A stretch of DNA of 64,000 bases from Fratercula arctica (taxonomy: Eukaryota; Chordata; Aves; Charadriiformes; Alcidae). A model generated the notes under the pieces. It did not search any database. It was given only the letters and a program-made list of their open reading frames with translations, and was not told where the DNA came from. A program made the position numbers and the translations under genes. Below, in pieces: positions 1 through 10,819 of this stretch. Numbering within the stretch: position 1 is the stretch's first letter; the number at the start of each line of letters is the position of its first letter. The stretch covers positions 5,330,100-5,394,099 of the forward strand of contig CANTUZ010000025.1 of assembly GCA_947846985.1 (NCBI GenBank). The letters are read 5' to 3'.

Positions 1-28
1 GGTCACTGACAAACGGCCTCACCTAAAA

Positions 29-1001
29 TTGACTTGGAAAACAGACAAGCCTGTTTGGGTTGATCGGTGGCCCTTGAAAGGGGAGAGGCTGCAAAAGGCC
101 AGAGAACTGGTTGCTGAACAATTAAAATTAGGACATATAGTTCCTTCTACCCCCTGGAACACTCCTATCTTTGTCATCCCTAAAAAAATCTGTAAAGTGG
201 AGGCTATTACAAGACCTAAGAGCCATTAATGCTGTAATGGAACAAATGGGTGTGTTGCAACCAGGAACGCCTATGCCATCCATGATACCTGCACATTGGC
301 ATCTTGTTGTCATAGACTTAAAGGACTGTTTCTTCACCATCTATTTACATCCTGATGATTGTGCGCATTTTGCCTTTTCTGTGCCTTCAATTAATAATGA
401 AGGGCCCATGCAGCGATGTCATTGGGTGGTTTTACCTCAAGGAATGATGAATAGCCCTACCATTTGTCAGTTAGTTGTCAGTGCAGCCTTGGAGCAAGTC
501 CACAAGAATTTCCCCCATGCTCTTATTTATCATTATATGGATAATATTCTATTTGCTACTAAAGAACGGCATGTTTTAACTTCTTTATTAACATTTGCTG
601 AACAACAATTGACACAACATGGTTTGCAGATTGCAGAAGAAAAAATTCGAACCATGACACCTTGGAAGTATTTAGGCTGGAAGCTGCTTATACAGCCTCA
701 ACCTTTATGCATTGCTCATTCAGTTGTCACCTTAAAAGACCTTCAAAAGTTACTGGGAACAATTAATTGGGTTTGTCCTTTGCTAGGAATTGCTACCAAA
801 GAGTTGTCTCTATTGTTTAATATATTGAAAGGAGATCCAGATTTAGCTTCTCCACATTCATTAACCTCAACAGCTCAGAAGGCATTACAGCACGTTGCAG
901 ATAAGATACAGTCTACTACCGCTGCAAGATGCATTGAACACCTTCCTATCAGACTGTTTGTGATATATCAAGAATTTCAACCTTACGCCCTGATAGGATA
1001 G
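29..1001 (+). pseudogene. ERVK-like reverse transcriptase (pol fragment)
   Basis: Retroviral RT fingers, palm and thumb. Visible blocks are a fingers segment with WPL, the 'LQDLRAIN' block, the 'VIDLKDCFF' motif-A block with its catalytic Asp, an 'LPQGM' block, and the palm box at 534-545, which reads YMDN where retroviruses have YMDD. The second Asp of the catalytic pair is thus Asn. The reading frame changes between about 171 and 229, and a stop ends it at 1001, just before the connection domain. The substitution and breaks make an active enzyme very unlikely. The family assignment (class II) is firm; a finer one is not possible by eye. Confidence 0.85.
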
Positions 1002-1309
1002 TGGGATGATGCACTCGCAAAGAGCCTGACTGCATTAGAGTGGGTATTTTTGCCACATAACTTTTCAAAAACAGTAGCTATGATGATTGAAATGTTAGCA
1101 CGATTGATTTCACAGGGTTGTTTGCGCTGTCAGCAGCTTTCTGGAATGGATACAAGCCACATACATATCCCCGTCAAAAGGGATGACTTTGACCTTTGGT
1201 TGTCACAAAGGCCTTAGTAGATTATATCAGGCAAATAAATTATTCTTTGCCCCGGCACAGACTGTAACAGTCACTTCCACAAATTCCTTTACAACTGCGC
1301 ATCCTACTA

Positions 1310-1740
1310 GTGCCAAAGCCTCTTGCTGGCACTCGTACGGTGTTTGTAGACGGCTCAGGGAAAACAGGAAAAGCAGTTGTAGCCTGGAAGACCTCTGAAG
1401 GACAATGGGATTCGGTTGTAACTCCAGTTGAAGGATCTATGCAAATTGTGGAACTCGCCGCTACTGTAAGGGCTTTTAACTTATTTCAACAGGAACCGTT
1501 AAATGTAGTGGCAGATTCTCAATATGTTGCTGACATTGTTCAAAGACTTGAAGGGGCATTTCTAAAACAAGTAGAGAACCAATTGTTATTTAATCTTTTA
1601 CTGCAATTAATGATGCTTTTATGAAAAAGACAGTTTCCTTATTTTATTGTCCACATACACTCTCATAGCTGTTTACCTGGCCCTTTAACTGAGGGAAACA
1701 CAGTTGCAGATTATCACACTCTGTCGGTAACAACTCCGAA
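1310..1740 (+). pseudogene. ERVK-like RNase H domain (pol fragment)
   Basis: Three carboxylate motifs of retroviral RNase H appear in order: 'VFVDGSGK' (Asp), 'QIVELAA' (Glu) and 'VVADSQYV' (Asp). The frame ends at a stop at 1622-1624. A continuation in another frame (about 1630-1720) has the His- and Asp-containing C-terminal block. The domain lies between the RT and integrase remnants in the expected order. The 1002-1309 gap holds the decayed connection region with stops. Confidence 0.8.
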
Positions 1741-1744
1741 CATT

Positions 1745-2600
1745 ATGCAGCAAGCTAAAATGTTGCATGATTTTTTTCATCAAAATGCGAAGGCATTGAG
1801 GAAGCAATTTTCTTTAACACAACAACAAGCACATGATATTGTGCGAACTTGTGCTGATTGTCAGCAGCTGGCTCCTCTGCCATCATTTGCGGGGGTTAAC
1901 CTGCAAGGGCTTCCACCTGATGAAATTTGGCAATCTGATGTTATGCACATTATGGAATTTGGACGTTTGCGCTATGTGCGTGTTTCAGTTGATTTGTTTT
2001 CTCACTTTGTTGTGGCTACTGCTCCTACAGGAGAGAAAGCTCGTGATGTTATTTGACATGGGTTGCAATGCATTGCAGTCATGGGAGTACCGAAAACTGT
2101 AAAAACTGATAACGGACCAGCTTATGTGTCTGCTAAAATACAGGCCTTTTTTACAGACATGGGGTATTAAACATGTCACCGGTATTCCTCATTCCCCGAC
2201 TGGGCAAGCAATTGTGGAACATGTGCATCATACTTTAAAAACCATGCTTGATAAACGAAAAAGGGGGAATCCCGTCGGTATGACACCTCAAGAGCGACTG
2301 TATAAAGCAACTTATGTTTTACATTTTCTAAGCATGTCTTCTTTGTCATCCACAGCAGTAGAGCGACATTTCAGAAGGACTGTTGAATGGCCTGAACAAC
2401 CGAAGGTGTATTATAAGCACCTTGAATCGGGGCGCTGGAAAGGACCAGTCCCCCTGATAACATGGGGTCGAGGGTATGCTTGTGTGTCTTTGTCCTCAGG
2501 TTCCTACTGGATTCCTGCAAAATTCGTGAAGCCGGCTCATCAGCCGAGCCCAGTACAGGAAAAGGAAGGCCTGGAACCAGTCGAGCCAATCAATGAGTAA
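1745..2600 (+). pseudogene. ERVK-like integrase (pol fragment, frameshifted)
   Basis: The N-terminal HHCC zinc-binding block is visible (two His, then 'CADCQQL'). The catalytic core has Asp in 'QSDVMHI', Asp in 'TDNGPAY' and Glu in 'AIVEHVH', the last two separated by 35 residues (D,D-35-E). A C-terminal DNA-binding segment with 'GRWKGPV' follows and ends at 2600. A stop at 2054-2056 and a frameshift near 2160 split the gene into at least two frames. All catalytic positions are still readable, so the decay appears modest in this part. Confidence 0.85.
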
Positions 2601-2799
2601 AGCAGGCATACCTAAGGATGGGTATTTTTATTAATCTTTCAGTTTTTAATGCTTATCTCTTTTCTGTCTCGTGTAGATTCTTTTGTATATTGGGTTATAT
2701 ACTGAGGGCTGGCGAATGGGATTTGTATTTGTAAACAGAAGTCTTCATAAGCTAACCATAGATAATACTACAACAAATAGAAGTTGTGAGCAAGAAGAT

Positions 2800-3800
2800 T
2801 CTGTAATGATTTGTACTTCTCATGATTTTTGCAATAGTATCTGCAATTATTATTTTAACTTCAGCTTTTGTAGCCGTTGTTGCGCTTACTGAATCTGTCC
2901 AGATTGCTAAGGTTGTAGGAGAAACTTTATCTAATGTAACTGAAGAATTAGTTATGTTTAGTATGCTGTTTGCCATGTTTAATAAGCATTATACGATCAG
3001 TTGTAGATGCTGCTTTGCATCGTACCCTTGTACGAGTTGTAGAATATGTTGCTGTAAAAACTATGTGTGTATCCATGAGAACCTGACCTTCAAAGAAGAA
3101 AATAACAAGAAGGGCGTACAACAATGTAGTCACGTATCAGACAGCCGCTATTAGCAAAGCTGGATCATGAGTCTGGTGAGACTCGCTGCATGCGCTGGCC
3201 ACACGTGCAGCGACTCTAGCCTGAATTTTTCCACTCAATCCAGTGCAGGATATAAGGGGGCTGTCTCGGGCTGGAGAGGGGGAGAGACATGAGCGCACTT
3301 TGAAGATACAGGGGACGCCCTGAAGCGCTGTGCCTGCCTCCCCCTCCCATAGGTATGACACTAATATGCAAGAACGCATAGATGAAGAAATATTAACCAA
3401 ATTACAAGCCTTAGAAGCAGCAGTAATATGGATAGGGGATCGGCAAAATGCGTTAAAAACACGTCTTTCTCTGTATTGTGATTGGGAGTACAACTCTCGA
3501 AGACTTTGTGTTACATCTCTCCCCTGGAATGCGTTGCTACATGGCTGGGAAATGGTTAAACAACATCTCCAAGGTGCTTTTGACATGTCGTTGCAACAAA
3601 ATATTCGTCCTTTACATAATCAACTAAAAGCTCAAATACTAAAGATTCAAGACTTAATGAACCACACTGCATTTGAAACATTACAAAAGGATTTCTCGTG
3701 GGTAAATCCAAAAAAATTGGCTTTCTGGGCTAAATTTAGGAATCTGGGCATTTATTGCCTTAGCAGGGTTCTTTTTAACTCTGTTTTTAATTCTGTTTAG
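2800..3800 (+). pseudogene. ERVK-like envelope transmembrane (TM) remnant
   Basis: A hydrophobic, fusion-peptide-like stretch around 2825-2900 is followed by a heptad-like segment. At 3366-3800 comes a TM ectodomain with 'VIWIGDRQNAL', a cysteine pair ('YCDWEYNSRRLC') and a 'GWEMVKQHLQG' block, the arrangement seen in HERV-K/betaretroviral TM. A final hydrophobic stretch lies at about 3740-3790. Only about 200 bp separate the integrase stop from the fusion-peptide region, so SU is missing. The segment 3155-3350, between the two TM parts, is more GC-rich and not recognisably env. Envelope function is not possible as it stands. Confidence 0.7.
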
Positions 3801-3892
3801 TATATAACCTGCTAAGAGCGTTGCGACGAGTAGAAGCACAAGTCATGGCGACCTTGTTAATAAATGGTCTGGTGTTAAACAAAAAAGGGGGC

Positions 3893-4213
3893 GATATGGC
3901 AGATCTACGAGCAGAGGCCTGCGTATGACCAAGGACACAGTGAGCAGAGCACACAGAAACAGGAACGCAGATGTCGATATGGATGGAACAAAGAGGAACT
4001 GGTTCAATATAAACATGGAACAAGAAAACAGCTTTGCATGCTTATCTTGGTGGGAACTGAACGAGGCGACTGGGTTAGTGATCTGAAATATGTGTTTACT
4101 TGCCTAGCAGGTGCATGAAAAGTTTTAGAGCTCGGGTATAAAAGCTGAGGCTTGAGAAGCAATAAACAATTTCGTGCTTATCACAGCTGGAGTTCGTGCC
4201 TTCATACACCACA
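3893..4213 (+). repeat. 3' LTR of the ERVK-like provirus
   Basis: A polypurine tract (A-run then G-run) lies at about 3880-3892, just before the LTR. A TATA box (TATAAA) is at 4137-4142 and a poly-A signal (AATAAA) at 4161-4166. The right edge is set where ERVL pol homology begins, after a CACCACA end. The left edge is approximate because no 5' LTR is in the window for comparison. Confidence 0.65.
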
Positions 4214-5320
4214 TAGAGGGGTGTCCAGTACACCTGGAATTGACTGCCCCAGGGGTGAAAGCACAGCCCTGCCATTTGTCATGGACTAATCCAAACTGTA
4301 CTGGAACAGGGTGATGCCCCTGAACATATACAATGCATCGACGATATCATCGTGTGGGGCAGCAAGGCAGAAGAAGTGTTTGAGAAGGGAAAAAGAGTAA
4401 TTCAGATTCTTTTGAAAGCTGGTTTCCCAATAAAAAGAAGCAAGATCAATGGACCTGCACAGGAGATCCAGTTCTTGGGAAAAAAATGGTAGGATTTATG
4501 CCGTCACGTCCCTATGGATGTGGTCAACAAGACAGCAACTATGTCTCCACCAGCTAACAAGAAGGAAACAAGCTTTCCTAGGCCTTGTGGGATTCTGGAG
4601 AATACGTATTCCAGGTTATAGTCAGCTTGTGAGCCCTCTCTATCGAGTAACCTGAAAGAAGAACTTTTTTGAGTGAGGCCTTGAGCAACAACAAGCCTTT
4701 GAGCAGATCAAACAGGAGATAGCACGTGCAATAGCTCTTGGGCCTGTCCAGACAGGACCAGCTGTACAAAACATACTCTACACTGCAGCTGGGGAGCATG
4801 GTCTCACCTGCAGCCTCTGGCAGAAAACATCAGGAGAAACCCGAGGTCAATCATTAGCATTTTGGAGCCAGGGGTATCGAGGATCAGAAGCCCACTACAC
4901 CCAGACTGAATAAGAGATACTAGCAGCATGTGAGGGGGTTCAAGCTGCTTCAGAAGTTCTTGGTACAGAAGCACAGCTCCTCTTGTCACCACTATGGCCC
5001 GTGCTGTACTGGATGTTCGAAGGAAATGTCCCCTCTACACATCATGCAACTGATGCTACATGGAGCAAGCGGGTAGCGTTGATTTTGCAATGAGCTTGAC
5101 TGGGGAAACTAGGAATCCTGGAAGAGATCATGGACTGGCCAGAAGGCGGAGATTTTGGAGCATTGCCTGAGGAGGTGGCTCATGCCCAAGAGGCACCACC
5201 ACATAATGAGTTATCAGAAGATGGAAGGCGTTATGCTTTGTTTAATGATGGATCCTGTTGTGTTGTAGGAAACCACTGGAAGTGGAAAGCTGCTGTGTGG
5301 AGTCCCACACAACAAGTCAT
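4214..5320 (+). pseudogene. ERVL-type pol fragment, left part (RT to start of RNase H)
   Basis: Nucleotide similarity runs in parallel with the ERVL provirus at 16740-17640. It starts abruptly inside the RT at the 'LPQG' block, and the palm box at 4334-4345 reads CIDD rather than YIDD. It continues through the RT thumb and the RT-RNase H connection, which this copy retains (about 4960-5190) while the other ERVL copies in the window have lost it. The RNase H start is 'LFNDGSCC', with Asn before the first Asp. Stops occur throughout (for example near 4675 and 4911). It is interrupted at 5320 by a CR1 and resumes at 6425. Confidence 0.85.
5314..5320. repeat. Left copy of 7-bp target duplication AAGTCAT
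   Basis: Identical to 6425-6431 on the other side of the minus-strand CR1. The flanking ERVL pol reads continuously when the CR1 and one copy are ignored. Confidence 0.8.
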
Positions 5321-6424
5321 AGAATCATAGAATCTGTTAGGTTGGAAGGGACCTGTAAAGGTCATATAGTCCAACCCCCCCTGCAGTAAGCAGGGACATC
5401 TTCAACTAGATCAGATTGCTCAGAGCCTCATCAAGCCTGGCCTTGAATGTCTCCAGGGATGGGGCCTCCACCACCTCTCTGGGCAATCTGTTCCAGTGCC
5501 TCACCACCCTCATTATAAAGAACTTCTTCCTAATGTCTAATCTAAACCTGTCCTGCTCTAGTTTAAAACCATTGCCCCTCGTCCTATTGCTAAATGCCCT
5601 TGCAAACAGCCCCTCCCCAGCTTTCTTGTAGGCCCCCTTCAGGGACTGGAAGGCCGCTATAAGGTCTCCCCGGAGCCTTCTCTTCTCCAGGCTGAACAAC
5701 CCCAACTCTCTCAGCCTGCCTTCACAGGAGTGATGCTCCAGCCCTTGGATCATCTTCGTGGCCCTCCTCTGGACCCTCTCCAACAGGTCCATGTCCTTCT
5801 TGTGCTGAGGGCTCCAGAGCTGGATGCAGTACTCCAGGTGGGGTCTCACGAGAGCAGAGTAGAGAGGGAGAATCTCCTCTCTGGATCTGCTGGCCACGGT
5901 TCTTTTGATGCAGCCCAGGATGCGGTTGGCCTTCTGGGCTGCAAGCGCACATTGTTGGCTCATGTCCAGCTTTTCATCCACCAGTACCCCCAAGTCCTTT
6001 TCCGCAGGGCTGCTCTCTGTCACATCATCCCCCAGCCTGTATCGATAATGAGGATTGTGCCGACCCAAGTGTAGGACCTTGCGCTTGGCCTTGTTGAACT
6101 TCATAAGGTTTGCTTGGGCCCACCTCTCTAGCTTGTCCAGGTCCCTCTGGATGACATCCTGTCCCTCTGGCACATCGACCGCACCACTCAGCTTAGTGTC
6201 GTCGGCAAACTTGCTGAGGGTGCACTTGATCCCACTGTCTAAATCATTGATGAAGATGTTGAACAGCGCTGGTCCCAGTACGGATCCCTGAGGGACACCA
6301 CTTGTGACCCCTCTCCATCTGGACATCGAGCCATTGACCACCACCCTCTGGATACGACCATCCAGCCATTTCCTTATCCACTGAACAGTCCACCCATCAA
6401 ATTGTATCTCTCCAACTTAGAGAG
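5321..6424 (-). mobile_element. CR1 LINE, 5'-truncated, inserted in ERVL pol
   Basis: The minus-strand ORF at 5406-6344 (312 aa) is the C-terminal half of CR1 ORF2: '[10 protein letters not shown]', the catalytic 'FADDTKL' box, then the conserved CR1 C-terminus with '[11 protein letters not shown]'. It is open throughout its length. The 3' end at 5321 has the avian tail built of short 'ATAGAATC' units, with no poly-A. The first RT motif (LDFSKAF) is missing because of 5' truncation, so the copy is inert. A 7-bp duplication flanks it. Confidence 0.92.
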
Positions 6425-6848
6425 AAGTCATTGAAGCCACTGAAGGAGAAGGTGAGTCAAGTCAGTTTGCAGAAGTGACAGCCATCCAACTAGCCCTAGA
6501 GGTTGCTGAACGAGAAAAGTGGCCAGTACTCCATCTCTATACTGACTCCTGGATGGTGGCTGATGCCCTATGGGGGTGGCTACAGCCGTGAAAGAAGACC
6601 AATTGGCAGCACAGGAGTAAACCCATATGGGCATCTGCATTGTGTCAAGAGATTGCTGCTTGGGTAGAAAACATTGCTCTAAAGGTACATTATGTAGATG
6701 CTCACATGCCTCAAAACCATGCCACCAAAGAACATCATAACAAAAAGCAGGTAGACCAGGCTGCCAGAACTGAATATGGCTCAGATAAACCTGGACTGGG
6801 AGTAGTGCTTCTTGGTGTTTCCACGAAACATCAGGGCATCTAGGCAAG
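6425..6848 (+). pseudogene. ERVL-type pol fragment, right part (RNase H and start of integrase)
   Basis: Continues the fragment interrupted at 5320. It aligns by eye with 17636-18060 and retains the RNase H Asp in 'YTDSW', which the two other ERVL copies have as Ala. It contains a 'VDAHMPQNHAT' block and ends near the first integrase His region. The similarity stops at 6848, where LTR-like sequence begins, so the integrase core is missing. In-frame stops are present. Confidence 0.8.
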
Positions 6849-7586
6849 GAATGGTATGCAGAGAGGCTCTTGCTTATACTTATTTCTGTAACAAGCAAGG
6901 TCAGCGAATTTCGTTATTTGCCCCATTGGAGGGTTGGAAACGGAAATGCGTAGAGGGGTCTGTGGAATAATTACTAAATGGCCAAAAATACAGCATTGTT
7001 CACACATTAAGGAAAGGTATAAAATCAAAAGGCTTCTAAAGTAGAATACAGCCGCAGCTGGCATGCGAAGAATGCAACATCTGCAGTTCCCTGTACAAGG
7101 TTGCTTGCAAAGCTACCCGGGGGATGGAATGGAATGTGACCTTCCATGGCCCTGCCCTGTGATGTACAGCAGATATGGGAATGACGTTGTCACGCATTTT
7201 GTATATGTAACAATACTTTCATTTGCACGTGCTTTGCAGACAGTGTATTTATCACTGGCAATCCTAAGAACCTATATATCTGTTGCTTAAATAAACTGCG
7301 CTGTTTAAGTAGCTAGTCATTTCGGTTCCTCATTGAACGCGACCAAAGACTCGAGAGTGGCCGTGCTAGTTCATGAGCACGACTAGACTGAAGGTGCAGT
7401 CCACTATTAGTCTATCCAAATCGTAATAGTTTAATACATATTAAACGCGATTGGACTGATAGTGCTGAATTGGGCATCACTCAGAATTTAAACCTAGCCG
7501 CACCTAGCCTCCCACCTCGGTGAGGAGTGTTAGAACGCAAGGGGGTTTATTTTCTGCCAAAACCGCTTTGCCCCTTTCACGCAACA
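6849..7586 (+). repeat. LTR-like sequence with TATA box and poly-A signal, plus leader-like DNA
   Basis: TATAAAA lies at 7018-7024 and AATAAA at 7290-7295, spaced as in an LTR. The first ~110 bp (6849-6960) match 22505-22616, inside the solo LTR at 22187-23109, so it is retroviral U3 material. The two then diverge. 7410-7586 has no assignable content. Edges and family are uncertain. Confidence 0.5.
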
Positions 7587-7650
7587 GTTGGAAACCCAGG
7601 AACAGCTATAAGGAGGTTATGGAGGAGGTGTGAGCTTGGTTAACTTGGTC
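7587..7650 (+). repeat. 64-bp segment repeated at 21386-21450
   Basis: Reads 'TTGGAAACCCAGG...CTTAACTTGGTC'-like sequence in both places with a handful of differences. Here it sits immediately before CR1 ORF1 sequence and may be CR1 5' sequence. The second copy has no CR1 next to it. Confidence 0.6.
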
Positions 7651-9688
7651 AAGCCAACCATGCAAAGCTGACCCAACCCCCCACCCACATCAGAACCAGT
7701 GCCACCAGAAAAGCACGTAAGGTGTTAGCAATTGGAGATCCCCTACTGAGAGGCACCAAAGCACCTGTTTGCCGTCCAGACGATTTCTCTCAAGGAGTCT
7801 GCTGCCTACCAGGAGCTCGCATTCGTGGCGTTCACCGAGAGGCTACCGAGCCTGGTGATCCCTGCAGATTATCATGTGCTCCTACAATTCTGTGTAGGGT
7901 CTGACAAGGCAACTTAGAACCCTCCAAAGAGACTTTATGTCCCTCGGAGCAATGTTAAAAGGATCAGGAGCACAGGTGGTGGTCTCCTCTATCCTCCCAG
8001 TCAGAGGAAGGGGTCCAGGAAGGCGGAGACAAATTGAACAGGTGAATGCCTGGCTGCGTAGCTGGTGCCATACTCAAGGTTTTGGCTTCTATGATCATGG
8101 ATGTACCTTTGAGAAGCTGGGTCGGTTGGCAGCTGATGGGATTCACCTGACCAAGCAGGGCAAGAGGGTCTTTGCCAACAAGCTGGCCAGACTTACAAGG
8201 AGGGCTCTAAACTAGGCTCAGCAGGGGAAGGGGATGGAGTTCTGAGCAACAGAGAAGAGCCAGGGGCTGCTGATGCATTAGGAACCAACAGGGGAACACC
8301 TGAGAAATGCCACAAAGGACCTGGGGCTCGATCCTCCAGAAAGGTGACACAGTCAACAGCCCAACTGAAGTGCCTCTATACCACTGCATGCAGCACAGGT
8401 AACAAACAGGAGGAGTTGGAAGCCCCTGTGCAGAATGAGCAGAAGGGAGCTGGCAGGTCTTTCAGGATGTTTTTTCTTAGAGCACAAGAGCTCTCGATTC
8501 CCACGCGTAAGAAATGGGAAAATAGAAATTTGTCTACCTAGACTTTAGTAAAGCTTTTGACACCATTTCCCACAGCATTCTCCTGGAGAAACTGGCTGCT
8601 CATGGCTTGGACAGGCGTACTCTTAGCTGGGTTAAAAACTGTCTGGATGGCCAGGCCCAGAGAGTTGTGGTAAACGGAGTTAAATCCAGTTGGCAGCTGA
8701 TCACAAGTGGTGTTCCCCAGGGCTCAGTACCAGCGACGGTTCTGTTTAATATCTTTATCAACGACCTGGCCGAGGGGATCAAGTGCACCCTCAGTAAGTT
8801 TGCAGACGACACCAAGTTGGGCAGGAGCGTCGATCTGCTTGAAGGTAGGATGGCTCTACAGAGGCATCTGGACAGGCTGGATCGATGGGCCGAGGCCAAT
8901 GGTATGAGGTTCAACAGGGCCAAGTGCCGGGTCCTGCACTCGGGTCACAAAAACCCCATGCAATGCTACAGGCTTGGGGAAGAGTGGCTGGAAAGCTGCC
9001 CGTCAGAAAAGGACCTGGGGGTGTTGGTAGACAGCCGGCTGAAGATGAGCCAGCAGTGTGCCCAGGTGGCCAAGAAGGCCAACAGCATCCTGGCCTGTAT
9101 CAGGAATAGTGTGGTGAGCTCGACTAGGGAAGCGATTGTCCCGCTGTACTCAGCACTGGTGAGGCCACACCTTGAGTACTGTGTCCAGTTTTGGGCCCCT
9201 CACCACGAGAAAGACATTGAGGTGCTGGAGCGTGTCCAGAGAAGGGCAACAAAGCTGGTGAGGGGTCTGGAGAACAAGTCTTATGAGGAGCGGCTGAGGG
9301 AACTGGGGTTGTTTAGCCTGCAGAAAAGGAGGCTGAGGGGAGACCTTGTCACTCTCTACAACTACCTGAAAGGAGGTTGTAGCGAGGCGGGGGTCGGTCT
9401 CTTCTCCCAAGTAACAGGCGATAGGACGAGAGGAAATGGCCTTGAGTTGTGCCAGGGGAGGTTTAGGATGGATATTAGGAAAAATTTCTTCACAGAAAGG
9501 GTTATCAAACATTGGACCAGGCTGCCCAGGGAAGTGGTTGAATCACCATCCCTGGAGGTATTTAAAAGACGGGTAGACGCAGCGCTTAGGGACATGGTTT
9601 AGTGGTGGTTTTGACAGTGTTAGGTTAATGGTTGGACTCGATGATCTTAAAGGTCCCTTCCAACCTAGATGATTCTATGATTCTATGA
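7651..9688 (+). mobile_element. CR1 LINE with large internal deletion (ORF1 end fused to ORF2 RT)
   Basis: 7710-8215 is the C-terminal esterase-like (SGNH) part of CR1 ORF1. The GDS(L) block reads 'IGDPLLRGT' with Pro in place of the catalytic Ser, and the Asp/His block reads 'DGIHLTKQGKR'. A frameshift lies between about 7900 and 7937. ORF2 begins at about 8352 (endonuclease start, 'LKCLYTTACS') but is cut near 8510. The rest of the endonuclease and the first part of RT are missing. RT resumes at about 8536 with 'LDFSKAFDT' in one frame and runs as a 331-aa ORF (8607-9602) with 'SGVPQGSV' and 'FADDTKL'. The 3' end at 9661-9688 has the GATTCTATG tail. It is almost identical to the inverted copy at 56809-57900. 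Confidence 0.9.
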
Positions 9689-10310
9689 AATCAGGCAAGG
9701 AAGGCAGGAGCCCAGCATGGCTGAGTAAGGACCTTCCGGTCGAGCTGAAGCACAAGGAGGAAATGCATAGGCAGTGGAAGCAGACACGCATCCTGTGAAG
9801 AATATAGGGATGGGGTCGGGAAAGCTAAGGCACAGCTGGAGATGAATTTGGCAAGGGATGTGAAGAATCATAAGAAGGGCTTCTACAGGTGCATTGGTCA
9901 GAAAAGGAAGACTAAAGAAAACGCACACCACCCCCACCCCCCTCCGATAGGTAAGACAGGAGAGCTAGCGTCAACCGGCATGGAGAAGGCCGAGGCACTC
10001 AACAATTTTTCTCCTCCGTTTTCACTGGCAATCACTGTTCCCACATCTCTCAAGTCCCTGAACCTCAAGGCAGGGACTGGGGGAACAAAATCCTTCCCAT
10101 CGTAGGAAAAGATCCGGTTCAAGACCACCTGAGGAACCTGAACATACACAAGTCCTGCACTGGGGAGGAACAACCCCATGCACCAGTAGATGCTGGAGGC
10201 TGACTGGCTGGAAAGCAGCTTTGCTGACGTGAGCGGCTCCTGGTGGACATCAGGTTGAACGTGAGCTGACAACGTGCCCTTGCCGCAAAGGCGGCTAAGG
10301 ATATCCTTAG
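9689..10310 (+). mobile_element. Rearranged CR1 fragment (two ORF2 pieces)
   Basis: 9690-10140 encodes the CR1 ORF2 linker between endonuclease and RT ('LARDVKNHKKGFY', 'EKAEALNN'). 10150-10310 corresponds to a part nearly 1 kb further on in RT ('ADWLESS'-like region). The intervening RT with the catalytic residues is missing, and frameshifts are present. It follows the previous CR1 tail without a gap. Confidence 0.75.
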
Positions 10311-10819
10311 CTCGCTACAGAGGAAAGCAGGGTTTATATATGTTACAATACAGTTGAGTAGACCAATCAAATTGCTCACTATCCCCGGGGGTGCAGGGCA
10401 CCAGAGACCACCCTTGGGCAGCTTTGGGGGCACTGCCTGTTTTTCTACGTGCCTCCTACCCAGCTTAGCGCAAATCCTATCTCGATCTGCCCCCCCAGCC
10501 CTCGATCCACCAGTGCTGAAGATATGCTTTGTATTTTATTTTCTCCCAAGAGGCGTGCAGCTTAGAAACGTCTGCAATCGAAGTGGGGCTTTCAGGGAAC
10601 AATTTAAAGCAACTTCTGTCAGTTCTGCGGAGTGTTCTGAAAAGTTAAGGCCTGCCCTGCCCTGCCCTGCCCTGGCAAAAGCAGTCCTTTGACTAGAGGG
10701 AGCAGCACCAAAAAGTCCCAAGCATGTTTGGGGTGGAGCTGATGCGGTAATAAATAACAGTCAATAGTACTTCTAGCTACAACAGCCTCTTCTGAGACCT
10801 CGTTGCCTGCCCACAGGGT
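10311..10819. other. Unassigned upstream sequence
   Basis: No gene or clear repeat is recognised. A short (CCCTG)n run lies at about 10652-10673. It precedes the GC-rich promoter region. Confidence 0.4.

Larger units (their letters stand above)
1..4213 (+). mobile_element. Class II (ERVK/betaretrovirus-like) endogenous provirus, 5' end outside window
   Basis: The order is RT, RNase H, integrase, env TM remnant, polypurine tract and 3' LTR, all on the plus strand. The gag, protease and 5' LTR would lie left of the window. The env TM ectodomain resembles the HERV-K/betaretroviral type, which places the element in class II. Pol is interrupted by several stops and frameshifts, and the surface (SU) part of env is almost absent. 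The provirus directly abuts an ERVL pol fragment in the middle of its RT domain at about 4214, so it probably inserted into that older element. Confidence 0.85.
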
